This document shows, in pieces, positions 7,744 to 15,830 of a stretch of 64,000 bases of DNA. The position numbers and the translations under genes are program-made. Where the stretch lies: positions 496,001 to 560,000 of the forward strand of contig NZ_JACBXQ010000001.1 of assembly GCF_015863205.1 (NCBI RefSeq), given 5' to 3'. Source of the DNA: Facklamia lactis. Its GTDB lineage: Bacteria; Bacillota; Bacilli; Lactobacillales; Aerococcaceae. The stretch's first letter is position 1. Every line of letters starts with the position of its first letter. Below the pieces are notes generated by a model. That model worked only from the letters and a program-made list of their open reading frames with translations. It was not told where the DNA came from and ran no database searches.

Positions 7744-9497
7744 CAACGTCCGCTCCTTTTATTAGGCAGTAAAATAGAAAATTTGCTCCCACGATGTTCC
7801 TGACTCGTAATGTTAATCGCTGGATCCATTTCATAAAGCCCTTTTATTCTTTGGCTTAAATTATAGAGAGCCGTTCCAGAACCTTTTTCCGATGTAATCG
7901 GTTCTTGTCCTAAAATGCTCAAGAGATTAGCAGGAATTCCCTTGCCATTGTCCTCCACCTCTATTCGCACCCCTTCATCCACTTGGTAGATTTTGACTTG
8001 GATCTGAGCTTGTGCCTGATCTGAACGAGGAAAAGCATGACGAATAGCATTTTCAATCAATATTTGTAAGGTAAAAGGGGGTAATTCAAGATCCTGACAA
8101 GCCTCTTCAATTTCAAAATCAACCTGAACACGATCTGGAAATCGAGCTTCTTCAATTTCAAGATAAGCTTGAACATGCTTTAGTTCCTCAGCAAGACTAA
8201 TCAAAGTGGCTTGATTCCCTTGCAAGCTAGCCCGAAAATAATCACTTAATTTTAATAATAAACGACGAGCCTTCTCGGTATCAAATCGCATGATCGCTGA
8301 AATCGTATTAATGGCATTGAAGAAAAAATGAGGATTGACCTGCGCCTGAAGACTTTTCAATTCAGCCTGCTTCAATAAATCTTTCTGCTGTTGAATTAAG
8401 CCCAAACGTAATTGCATCGAAAAAATGCGCCCCAAACCGACTGCCAATTGTTCCTCTATTTCTGTCATTTGAATCTCTTCAGTAAAGTAAAATTTCAACG
8501 TTCCTAAAGTTTCATGATGGTTTTGTAGGGGGACAATAATCCCTTCTGTTAAAGGACAGTCGATTTGATGACAACCAATTTCAGCTTTACTATGAGCCAA
8601 GTGTTCGTGGCCTGACTGCAGAGTATCAAGCGTTAAATCAGTCGTCACCGCTTGCCCTACCAGATGATGATCAGCTCCTTGTCCAATATAAGCCAGAACC
8701 TCCTCTTGGTTCGTAATTGAAATAGCAGAAACATTGACAGCATCATAGATCAATTGGGCAATGGTTTGAGCAGAATCTTGCGTTAAACCAGCCGAAAAAT
8801 ATGACAGTGTGGCATTGGTTAAGTCTAAAACATGATGAGTCTGAATCGCTCGAGTCGAGACTTCTTGTCGAAGGTTTAATTGAATGATCGATAGAAAAAG
8901 TCCCGCTCCGATTGAATTCACCAGTACCATCGGCATAATAATCATTTTGACTAAATTCCAAGAAGCCTGACTGTCATGACTCAGCACTAAAATCAGCACC
9001 ATCTGCAAGAGCTCCATCGTAGCAGCACAAATAAATCCTTGAAAGGGTTGCGGAAAAGTTTGGCGTTTGATTGCTTGCCGACCAAACAAACCTGATAAAA
9101 AACCGATGGTAACTGAAGAAATGAAATAAATATGAGGAGACAAACCGCCTTGTAAATACCGGAAAAGTCCTGTCACCAGCCCTACTGAAAGTCCCACCAA
9201 GGGGCCTCCAACCAAGCCTGAAACAGAGATAGCCAATACCCGTGAGTTAGCCAAAGAGCCCTGCTCAGGGATCACCCAAATCGGGGGTGACGTGAGAACT
9301 TGCCCTTTTTCAACAACAATCCCAAACATATTGGAGATAATCGCGAAAATCCCCAAAACTAAAAATAAGATTAATTTTGATCGAACCTGATAGCGAGTCA
9401 GCATTGCTTTCTGTAAGGGAGCCGTCGTCATTAATAAGTAAGCTAAAATCACAATTAAAGAGGCACGCTGAATTAAATGCAATAAAATAATGAACAT
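7743..9497 (-). CDS. lytS: LytS-type sensor histidine kinase (5TM-Lyt, GAF, HisKA_7TM-like/HATPase)
   Basis: 584 aa. The N-terminal ~200 residues form the 5TMR-Lyt membrane sensor (NSRVLAISVSGLVGGPLVGL). A GAF-like domain at ~215-365 contains CHQIDCP. The phospho-acceptor His is in LQAQVNPHFFFNAINTISA (~385), and the HATPase has N-box IENAIRHAF and DNGKGIP plus GSGTALYNL. LytS/BtsS/YpdA kinases sense pyruvate or membrane state in studied bacteria; pyruvate is the better fit because cstA lies next to it. RBS AGGGAG precedes the ATG by 8 nt. It is first in the lytS-lytR unit. Confidence 0.92.
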   Translation of the reverse strand: MFIILLHLIQRASLIVILAYLLMTTAPLQKAMLTRYQVRSKLILFLVLGIFAIISNMFGIVVEKGQVLTSPPIWVIPEQGSLANSRVLAISVSGLVGGPLVGLSVGLVTGLFRYLQGGLSPHIYFISSVTIGFLSGLFGRQAIKRQTFPQPFQGFICAATMELLQMVLILVLSHDSQASWNLVKMIIMPMVLVNSIGAGLFLSIIQLNLRQEVSTRAIQTHHVLDLTNATLSYFSAGLTQDSAQTIAQLIYDAVNVSAISITNQEEVLAYIGQGADHHLVGQAVTTDLTLDTLQSGHEHLAHSKAEIGCHQIDCPLTEGIIVPLQNHHETLGTLKFYFTEEIQMTEIEEQLAVGLGRIFSMQLRLGLIQQQKDLLKQAELKSLQAQVNPHFFFNAINTISAIMRFDTEKARRLLLKLSDYFRASLQGNQATLISLAEELKHVQAYLEIEEARFPDRVQVDFEIEEACQDLELPPFTLQILIENAIRHAFPRSDQAQAQIQVKIYQVDEGVRIEVEDNGKGIPANLLSILGQEPITSEKGSGTALYNLSQRIKGLYEMDPAINITSQEHRGSKFSILLPNKRSGR

Positions 9498-9571
9498 CCC
9501 ATCACTCCCTTAAGATTCCTTATCATTATCTTACACGTCACCACTAGATCAGACAAGTCACCCTCCTAATC

Positions 9572-9594
9572 AAAAAAAGCAGTCCACAGACTGC
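9572..9594 (-). terminator. Terminator of the murein-sugar operon
   Basis: Minus strand GCAGTC-TGTG-GACTGC stem with a seven-T tail at the end of the murR-like gene. Confidence 0.83.
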
Positions 9595-9596
9595 CT

Positions 9597-10469
9597 TTAC
9601 TTTATTTCAATTTGCCCATTCCGATTATAATCCTGAACGGCCGACCGACTTGATGATAACTTGTCCATCGTTTCCTGATAATAACTTGAAAGATAAGCGT
9701 AAAACAAAATATCAACCACCATGAACTGAGCATGGAGCGAAGTCGTAGCAGCATTACGATTTTTGGCTTCATCCGATCGAACATGATGTAGGTTGATTTC
9801 TGCCTGTTTGGTCAGAGAAGAACTACCAAATTGCGTCACTGCAATCGAATAGTAACCCTGTTCTAAAGCCATTTCATTAATTTTCAGCACTTCATGAGTC
9901 TCGCCTGAATTAGAAACCGCAATAAAACATGCCTTTTTGTCATTAGCCATCATGCTTGCGATTAAAATATGAGCATCCTGCAAAGCTAAGCACGTTTTAC
10001 CAGCTCGATTGAATTTCTGCGCCAAATTCTCTGCAACTAAGCTAGAAGCACCAATCCCAAAAACATACATTACATCTGACTGATGAATTACCTGGATCGC
10101 CTTTAAAATACTCCCTTCATCCAAAATGGCGCGCGTACTTTCAAGGGCTGTTAACGAATTCCAATAAATTTTGTCTGAAACTTGTTCAATACTTTCTCCG
10201 GCTTGAATGCTTGTATCAATTTCGGTCGTCTCTGCATCCAAATCACTCATGACTAGCATTTTTAAATCCGTAAAACTTTCCACCTGAAGACGCTTAGTGA
10301 GCCGGATCACCGTTGCAGCAGAGGCATCGGCCAGTTGACCTAATTCAGCAGCTGTCATCCGAATGATCTTTTGAGGTTGTTGCACAATTTGCTCTGCTAC
10401 CCGAGCCTCAGCCTTCGGCAAGTCATCTTTCAAACTCTCAATTAAAGCTAAAATCTTATTCTTCCTCAT
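9597..10469 (-). CDS. murR: MurR/RpiR-family transcriptional regulator
   Basis: 290 aa. The N-terminal RpiR helix-turn-helix (residues ~1-77) includes MTAAELGQLADASAATVIRL. The C-terminal SIS sugar-phosphate-binding domain (~125-255) includes VFGIGASS and FIAVSNSGETHEV. It is last in the PTS-mupG-kinase-murQ operon, so it probably senses MurNAc-6-phosphate and represses the operon promoter; tandem AAATATTATTTCT boxes there are candidate operators. The name murR rests on context, since RpiR proteins are alike in sequence. Confidence 0.85.
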   Translation of the reverse strand: MRKNKILALIESLKDDLPKAEARVAEQIVQQPQKIIRMTAAELGQLADASAATVIRLTKRLQVESFTDLKMLVMSDLDAETTEIDTSIQAGESIEQVSDKIYWNSLTALESTRAILDEGSILKAIQVIHQSDVMYVFGIGASSLVAENLAQKFNRAGKTCLALQDAHILIASMMANDKKACFIAVSNSGETHEVLKINEMALEQGYYSIAVTQFGSSSLTKQAEINLHHVRSDEAKNRNAATTSLHAQFMVVDILFYAYLSSYYQETMDKLSSSRSAVQDYNRNGQIEIK

Positions 10470-10514
10470 CTTTCACCCTCTCTCGTCTCTTAATTTCTAT
10501 TGCTTTCAATTTCT

Positions 10515-11408
10515 TTACTTTTTATCCGCTAACTCTAAAGCTTGACGCACAAATCCTTGGCTTTGTACCAATAAATCCTCTGCCTCTTCCTTCGTAGCCT
10601 TGGCCAAGACCATCACAATCGCCAGCTTGACTGATCCTGCCAATTCGTAAGCTTCTGATGCTTGACGATACGAAAGACCCGTTGCTTCGGAAATAATCCG
10701 TATAGAACGATCGATCAATTTTTGATTCGTCCCTTGAACATCGATCATCAAGTTCTGATAGGCCTTCCCCGTTTTGATCAAACTAGCCGTCGAAATCATA
10801 TTTAGGACTAATTTCTGAGCTGTTCCCGCCTTCAACCGAGTCGAGCCCGTTAAAACCTCTGGACCTGTCACCACTTCAATGGCAATATTTGCTAAAGCGG
10901 AAATATCTGAAGAAGGATTATTCGCAATACTGGCTGTCTTAACTCCACATTCCTTTGCATAAGCTAAGGCGGATTTTACATAGGGAGTCGAGCCCGAAGC
11001 TGAAAGACCTATTAAAAAATCATGCTCCGATAACTGGATCGCCTGTAACTCTTCTTGAGCTAACGTTAAGGAATCTTCTGCTCCTTCAACTGCCGACTTA
11101 ATCGCCGTGTCTCCTCCCGCCATCAAGCCAATCACCTGACCCGGCTCAATATCAAAAGTTGGGACACACTCGACTGCATCCAGAATCCCTAAACGACCAC
11201 TCGTACCAGCCCCAACATAAATTAAACGTCCTCCGGCTTGAAAAGTAGCAATCACCGCTTCAATGACCTGCTCAATTTTTGGCAAAACTTGTTGAATGGC
11301 GACAATGACCGACTGGTCTTCCTCATTCATTAATTGAATCATTTCCCGCACAGACATCTGATCTAAATTCATTGAAGCGCAATTTCGCTTTTCGGTTTCC
11401 TTATCCAT
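10515..11408 (-). CDS. murQ: N-acetylmuramic acid 6-phosphate etherase
   Basis: 297 aa, the normal length for MurQ. It cleaves the D-lactyl ether of MurNAc-6-P to give GlcNAc-6-P and lactate. The SIS fold shows IYVGAGTSGRLGILDAVECVPTF, the diagnostic motif, then GLSASGSTPYV and TGSTRLKAGTAQKLVLNMIST. RBS GGGGTGA precedes the ATG. It sits between the kinase and murR in the murein salvage operon and works on the MurNAc-6-P released by MupG. Confidence 0.95.
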   Translation of the reverse strand: MDKETEKRNCASMNLDQMSVREMIQLMNEEDQSVIVAIQQVLPKIEQVIEAVIATFQAGGRLIYVGAGTSGRLGILDAVECVPTFDIEPGQVIGLMAGGDTAIKSAVEGAEDSLTLAQEELQAIQLSEHDFLIGLSASGSTPYVKSALAYAKECGVKTASIANNPSSDISALANIAIEVVTGPEVLTGSTRLKAGTAQKLVLNMISTASLIKTGKAYQNLMIDVQGTNQKLIDRSIRIISEATGLSYRQASEAYELAGSVKLAIVMVLAKATKEEAEDLLVQSQGFVRQALELADKK

Positions 11409-11419
11409 ACTTCACCCCG

Positions 11420-12325
11420 CTAGATCTGTTCTCTTTCTTTATGTACAAAATAATAATAAGCGCCTTTAACATTCTCTTCTTCTAATCTCTGAACTTTTAA
11501 CCGAGGGTTATAAGTTTCTAACTGTTGGCATACACTCTCAAAAACTTGATCATTCTTCTGAACTAAACTCCCGGCTAAATAGACTTTAAAATCTACTGAC
11601 GAAGTGATCTCATAACGGTTTAATAAAACGATAATTTGTTCGGCTATCTCCAAACCTGCGTGATAAAGCAAGGCTTCTGCTTGAGCATCTCCCTTGTCTG
11701 CATGATCAGCAACCAAACGAGCTAAATCAGCAATCTGATCCTTAGTCGCTTGATAAACCCACTTCGACAAATCAAAAACATCTTGCCAAACTTTCTCTGC
11801 AAGGAGACTCACTTCTAATTGAGAATAAAGACAAGCCTTATCATAACGATTCAATACTGACTTTAATAAATGGATGCCGATACTATACGCCGACCCTTCA
11901 TCACCTAAAAGCTGACCCCAACCACCGACTCTCGTCATTTCGTTGTTAAAATATCCTAACACAATCGAACCTGTTCCTGCGATCGCTAAGATTCCCTCTT
12001 CTCCTTGAAGCGCCGCATAAAGAGCAAGCTGACCATCATTCAATAAATAGACGGGATATTCTCCGACAAACATCGCTTTTAAATCCTCCTGGTGAGGACT
12101 TGCTTCCAAACCTGCAATACCCAAGACCAAGCCTTGGCAATTCTCACGACCTAATTCCTTTTGGATCTGAGCCACAACCTGTTTAAGATGAGTCTTAGCC
12201 CGAGGATAATCCATCACCAGATTGCCAAAACCTGCCTGACATATCCAAAGCTCTTGCCCTTGCTTGTCAAATGCCTTGCCTTTCACTGAGGTTCCACCGG
12301 CATCAATTCCGATCATATATTTCAC
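11420..12325 (-). CDS. BadF/BcrA-type sugar kinase (GlcNAc or MurNAc kinase)
   Basis: 301 aa of the BadF/BadG/BcrA/BcrD ATPase family. It has the phosphate-binding loop MIGIDAGGTSVKG, EGILAIAGTGSI, GGWGQLLGDEGSAYSIG and a C-terminal adenosine motif near VYLAGSLVQ. Relatives include NagK and clostridial MurK, which phosphorylates GlcNAc and MurNAc. Here it probably phosphorylates the GlcNAc freed when MupG splits the imported disaccharide phosphate. GTG 12325 is favoured because GAGGGGG lies 8 nt upstream; the in-frame ATG at 12316 is too far from it. Confidence 0.82.
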   Translation of the reverse strand: MKYMIGIDAGGTSVKGKAFDKQGQELWICQAGFGNLVMDYPRAKTHLKQVVAQIQKELGRENCQGLVLGIAGLEASPHQEDLKAMFVGEYPVYLLNDGQLALYAALQGEEGILAIAGTGSIVLGYFNNEMTRVGGWGQLLGDEGSAYSIGIHLLKSVLNRYDKACLYSQLEVSLLAEKVWQDVFDLSKWVYQATKDQIADLARLVADHADKGDAQAEALLYHAGLEIAEQIIVLLNRYEITSSVDFKVYLAGSLVQKNDQVFESVCQQLETYNPRLKVQRLEEENVKGAYYYFVHKEREQI

Positions 12326-12345
12326 TTGCTTTTCCCCCTCAAAGT

Positions 12346-13440
12346 TTAAATACTTTTCTTAAGGCGGAACTTCTGCCAAGGCTTAATATGATCCAGAATA
12401 AACATTTCTTCCGGACGAATATATCCCACCACATTGGAGCGACCGGAATTTTTCATTTCTTGCAAAGCAATCTGCATCTCACCTGCATAATGGCCATACT
12501 CACTTGATTCAATGATAATATCTCCGCGACGAATAAGCTCAGGCGTATTAAAAACTTCAAAATGATGATCTTTGTAAATCACCCTCGATTGAGTAGAACG
12601 AATGAAGTATTCACTTACATCCCCTCGATTGAAATGAGTCATTTCGAACAAAATCTTCGCTTCAACTTCAGGAATTTCTGGATGAACTTCCACCTCAAAC
12701 GTGACGATATTTAAATCTAATCCTTTAAGCGAAGCCATTTCATCATCTGATGGGAAACAGTTGGATATAATGATATCATCAATTTCATCCATCGCAATCA
12801 AATGCTTGATTTGAACATCCAGTGGTAGATATCGGTGACGCTCCAAAGTTGGAAGACCATCTGTCACCGGCCATGGACCAAAAGTATCTTCATTCTGACT
12901 CGTCACAAAAGCCGCTGTTCGCAAACCATATTGCCTAAAACGACGACTCGTCCGCTTGAAAAAATCCAAACCTAATCCCGAGTACTGATGAGGATAGAAA
13001 TTGTGGCAACCTAATAAATGATAACGATCCGGTTGAAAATCCATTATGGTATCTAGGGTATGAACATCATTACTCATATTAATTTCAATCTTTAACCCTT
13101 CAGGATTAAAAGTCATCAAAGACTCTTCCATCCCCGTATACCCAATATCTAAACGCAAACCATCTGCACCGATCGCTTGGAAGAAGGATAAATCCTGATA
13201 AGATATTTCTAACTTATCAAATACCTTTGGAGAGACGTCTACGATGACTTCATAACCCAACTGATGAGCATAATCATTGATCTGCGAAAACCGCTCAATA
13301 ATAGCCATTTTCTCTTCTTCCGCTGACAACAAACATGAAAAAATACGACGAAAGCCTAATTCAGCAGCTTCAGCTAAATATTTTTTTATAACTTCTATCT
13401 CAGATTTTTCGGGATAGATTGATACTCCTAATTGACGCAT
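12346..13440 (-). CDS. mupG: MupG-family 6-phospho-N-acetylmuramidase (DUF871)
   Basis: 364 aa, full length for the MupG/DUF871 family. S. aureus MupG hydrolyses MurNAc-6-P-GlcNAc. Seen: the TIM-barrel start QLGVSIYPEKS, AAELGFRRIFSCLL, GADGLRLDIGY, LGCHNFYPHQYSGLG and a C-terminal cyclophilin-like part ending YIRPEEMFILDHIKPWQ. RBS AAGGAGGAAAG lies before the ATG. It lies directly downstream of the PTS EIIC gene and upstream of the kinase and murQ, which fits cytoplasmic splitting of a phosphorylated murein disaccharide. Confidence 0.9.
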   Translation of the reverse strand: MRQLGVSIYPEKSEIEVIKKYLAEAAELGFRRIFSCLLSAEEEKMAIIERFSQINDYAHQLGYEVIVDVSPKVFDKLEISYQDLSFFQAIGADGLRLDIGYTGMEESLMTFNPEGLKIEINMSNDVHTLDTIMDFQPDRYHLLGCHNFYPHQYSGLGLDFFKRTSRRFRQYGLRTAAFVTSQNEDTFGPWPVTDGLPTLERHRYLPLDVQIKHLIAMDEIDDIIISNCFPSDDEMASLKGLDLNIVTFEVEVHPEIPEVEAKILFEMTHFNRGDVSEYFIRSTQSRVIYKDHHFEVFNTPELIRRGDIIIESSEYGHYAGEMQIALQEMKNSGRSNVVGYIRPEEMFILDHIKPWQKFRLKKSI

Positions 13441-13467
13441 GCTTTCCTCCTTAATCGACGGTTACCA

Positions 13468-14829
13468 TTACCGCTCTTTCGCTTCCTCGACCACTTCTTC
13501 ACCCTGCTCTTCTAATAACAACTTCTTATCATATAGCTTTACAAATGGATAGTAGATAGCCGTTGAAAGTAGAATTAAGATAATCGACAATACGGCAGCA
13601 CGCCAATCCGCACCGGTCGCCAAAAAGGCCCCAATCGGTCCTGGCAAGGTCCAAGCTGGCAAGGCAACTACCCGGTTAATTAATCCCATTGACGTTGCAA
13701 ACCATGCAATCAGTGCATTTACAATTGGCGCTACAATAAACGGAATCATCAAAACAGGATTTAAGACAATCGGTGCACCAAAGATAAGAGGTTCGTTGAT
13801 ATTAAAGATGGCCGGAATAATCGTTGTTTTACCTAATGTTTTGCCATATTCCGATTTAGTTATCAACAAAGCAAGGGCTAACCCAATAGTGGCTCCTGCT
13901 CCACCAATATAGATAAACCACTGATAAAAAGGTTCAGCTGCCACATGCGGAATCGTCGCTCCTGCTGCTAAGGCTTCCGTATTCCCATCAAACAACATCA
14001 ACCAAATTGGCCGAGCTAAACTTCCCACAATCGAGGCACCATGAATCCCAAAGACCCAAAAGAAAGAATTGAGAAACGTTAACAATAAGACTGAAACAAG
14101 CGAATCAGAGGCTGAAACTAAAGGCGTGACCAGTGTCGTCATCATCTCATGTACATCCACTTCTAACCACATGGTAATAGCTGCCACGATAAACAAGATA
14201 ATAGCAGTGGGTGTTAACGACTCAAAAGAACGCGCAATTGAAGCAGGAACTTGTTCAGGCATCGAAATCTTGAAACCAGATCTTTCAGTCATCCGATAAA
14301 TTTCCACCGCCAAGATAGCTGTTAGAATCCCAATAAACATTCCTTTCGCACCCAAATTAGCCATCGGTAATTGAAAACCCAGTGGAACTTGCCCAATATA
14401 CTCTGCTAATTCAGGGTTAGACTTCGCTAATTGGGTTACTGATTCTGGCACTTCCGGTACCATCGTTGGAACGATCGTTAGAAGATAAGCTAATTCAGCC
14501 AAAATCCCACCGGATAGAGGATCCAATTGGTAAGACTTTGCCAAAGAATGACCGATTCCAAAGACAGCATACAAGGTCATGATATACATCGAAACACGAT
14601 AAGGTAATAAAATTTTATCTTGATATTTAGCAATCCACTGAACAAAAGCCCAGTCATTTGGCAACGAATCCGGAAGAAAGGCAACCACCATAAACATCGA
14701 TGCCACGATAATAATCGGCAGTGTTGCAACAATCCCATCTCTTACGGCCCTCAAATGTCGTTGTTCAGACATTTTAGCCATGGGAGTGGATAATTTCCGA
14801 TCGAGAAAATCGGCCAGCTTTTCAAACAT
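13468..14829 (-). CDS. PTS EIIC, lactose/cellobiose class
   Basis: 453-aa permease subunit of a Lac-family PTS (CelB/LicC type). It starts MFEKLADFLDRKLSTPMAKMSEQRHLRAVRDGIV, abbreviated here by its landmarks LRAVRDG and LGAKGMFIGIL. NEPLIFGAPIVLNPVLMIPF is the family substrate motif. About ten hydrophobic segments are visible. It is grouped with EIIA and EIIB upstream and mupG downstream, so the likely cargo is a GlcNAc/MurNAc disaccharide rather than cellobiose. This differs from the glucose-class MurP used by S. aureus and E. coli. Cargo assignment is inferred from operon context. Confidence 0.9.
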   Translation of the reverse strand: MFEKLADFLDRKLSTPMAKMSEQRHLRAVRDGIVATLPIIIVASMFMVVAFLPDSLPNDWAFVQWIAKYQDKILLPYRVSMYIMTLYAVFGIGHSLAKSYQLDPLSGGILAELAYLLTIVPTMVPEVPESVTQLAKSNPELAEYIGQVPLGFQLPMANLGAKGMFIGILTAILAVEIYRMTERSGFKISMPEQVPASIARSFESLTPTAIILFIVAAITMWLEVDVHEMMTTLVTPLVSASDSLVSVLLLTFLNSFFWVFGIHGASIVGSLARPIWLMLFDGNTEALAAGATIPHVAAEPFYQWFIYIGGAGATIGLALALLITKSEYGKTLGKTTIIPAIFNINEPLIFGAPIVLNPVLMIPFIVAPIVNALIAWFATSMGLINRVVALPAWTLPGPIGAFLATGADWRAAVLSIILILLSTAIYYPFVKLYDKKLLLEEQGEEVVEEAKER

Positions 14830-14839
14830 AATATCCCTC

Positions 14840-15166
14840 CTATGTCAGATCAAGCACTTGTCCGGCTTCATCTTTAATTTGTTGTAACAAGTATTTTCCA
14901 CCTATACCGGTGTAGCCCTTGGGGGCGATTTGTAAAATCGGCATCCCTGCTTGATCGGCAATCGGCTTTAAAGTATCAAAACGATGACGAATCTGCGGAG
15001 CCACTAGAGCAAGTTGATAATTCCCTTTTGCCACCATTTCTTCAAACATTTGAGACGAAGCCTCATGGACTTCCATAGCAATCCCCTCTTTTGTAGCAGC
15101 TTCTCTCAATGATTTAGCCGCAATCGCACTCGACATTCCTGCTGAACAAACTAAAATAACTTTCAT
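14840..15166 (-). CDS. PTS EIIB, lactose/cellobiose class
   Basis: 108 aa. The phosphocysteine loop is VILVCSAGMSSAIAA (Cys7), typical of CelA-like EIIB. It ends with YLLQQIKDEAGQVLDLT. RBS GGGAGG; one base separates it from the EIIA stop codon. It carries phosphate from EIIA to the sugar bound by EIIC. Confidence 0.93.
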   Translation of the reverse strand: MKVILVCSAGMSSAIAAKSLREAATKEGIAMEVHEASSQMFEEMVAKGNYQLALVAPQIRHRFDTLKPIADQAGMPILQIAPKGYTGIGGKYLLQQIKDEAGQVLDLT

Positions 15167-15167
15167 G

Positions 15168-15491
15168 CTAATTTTCCTCCCTATTTTCTAATTTGGCTAA
15201 GCGTTGGTTCAAATGAATAAAACGTTCGGCTAAAGAACGAACTTCAATCGCTGACATCAAGTGATCTTGTGCATGTACAAATAGAACCGATACTTGGATA
15301 TGCTTCCCATTGACCTCATCCGTGATAAGCTGAGTCTGAGTATTGTGAGCTAGTTTCAAAGACTCATCTGCCTCTTTCAACAAAGCTTCTGCCTTTTCAA
15401 AATGGCCATTTTCCGACTCCATAATCGCCTCATAGGCTAAAGACTTCGCATTCCCACCATTCGCAATAATTTCAAATATAATTTCTTCCAC
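15168..15491 (-). CDS. PTS EIIA, lactose/cellobiose class
   Basis: 107-aa, three-helix EIIA (LacF/CelC type). The phospho-His region is VLFVHAQDHLMSAI, and the N-terminus has the family's NGGNAKSLAYEAI. It starts with GTG, with GGGAGGG 6-7 nt upstream. First gene of the murein-sugar operon; its leader carries a cre-like site overlapping the transcription start. Confidence 0.93.
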   Translation of the reverse strand: MEEIIFEIIANGGNAKSLAYEAIMESENGHFEKAEALLKEADESLKLAHNTQTQLITDEVNGKHIQVSVLFVHAQDHLMSAIEVRSLAERFIHLNQRLAKLENREEN

Positions 15492-15507
15492 ACTATCCCT
15501 CCCTGTT

Positions 15508-15522
15508 TTGTAAGTGTTTTCA
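15508..15522. promoter_or_regulatory. cre-like CcpA site at the murein-PTS promoter
   Basis: TTGTAAGTGTTTTCA matches the cre consensus WTGNAARCGNWWWCA at all but one position (T for C in the central CG). It lies just downstream of the -10 box and would overlap the start of transcription, a repressing position. CcpA binding is inferred. Confidence 0.6.
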
Positions 15523-15527
15523 GAGAT

Positions 15528-15556
15528 AGTATAACATAATTTTCGTTTATTTTGAA
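15528..15556 (-). promoter_or_regulatory. Promoter of the murein-sugar PTS operon
   Basis: Minus-strand -10 box TATACT (15533-15528) preceded by TGT (extended -10), with a weak -35 TTCAAA 17 nt upstream. The distance to the GTG start of EIIA is about 37 nt. Confidence 0.6.
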
Positions 15557-15599
15557 ATATTATTTCTTTTTAATTTTATAAAAACAAAATATTATTTCT
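15554..15599. promoter_or_regulatory. Tandem AAATATTATTTCT boxes, candidate MurR/RpiR operators
   Basis: The 13-mer AAATATTATTTCT occurs at 15555-15567 and again at 15587-15599, 32 bp apart. The first copy lies within the near-palindrome GAAATATTATTTC. They flank the -35 region of the PTS promoter. Repeat and position are seen; the regulator is inferred. Confidence 0.4.
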
Positions 15600-15618
15600 A
15601 AGTTTTGGAAACCACACC

Positions 15619-15647
15619 TTTACAGACGCGATAAACTGTGATAAAGT
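15619..15647 (+). promoter_or_regulatory. Promoter of tRNA-Ala
   Basis: TTTACA, 17-nt spacer, TAAAGT; the tRNA begins about 20 nt after the -10 box. Confidence 0.5.
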
Positions 15648-15667
15648 AAATTAATCGTGATTCATTC

Positions 15668-15740
15668 GGGGGCGTAGCTCAGTTGGGAGAGCGCAACACT
15701 GGCAGTGTTGAGGTCGTCGGTTCGAGACCGATCGTCTCCA
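15668..15740 (+). tRNA. tRNA-Ala (anticodon GGC)
   Basis: 73-nt cloverleaf. Acceptor GGGGGCG pairs with CGTCTCC (two G-U pairs), followed by discriminator A. T8-A9 and GCTC D-stem are followed by the anticodon arm CAACA-CTGGCAG-TGTTG with anticodon GGC. The T-arm has GTTCGAGAC. CCA is not encoded. It stands alone with its own promoter and a strong terminator. Confidence 0.95.
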
Positions 15741-15749
15741 TCTATAATT

Positions 15750-15793
15750 AAAAAGCCAAGCCGCAAGGAAACTCCTTGCGGCTTGGCTTTTTA
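15750..15793. terminator. Strong bidirectional terminator
   Basis: 18-bp perfect stem (AAAGCCAAGCCGCAAGGA and its complement) with a 3-nt loop and A/T flanks. It separates the tRNA from the end of the converging ugpC-like gene. Confidence 0.9.
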
Positions 15794-15830
15794 TCCATTA
15801 GTTTTGGTCACACACAATCAAACCCACATT

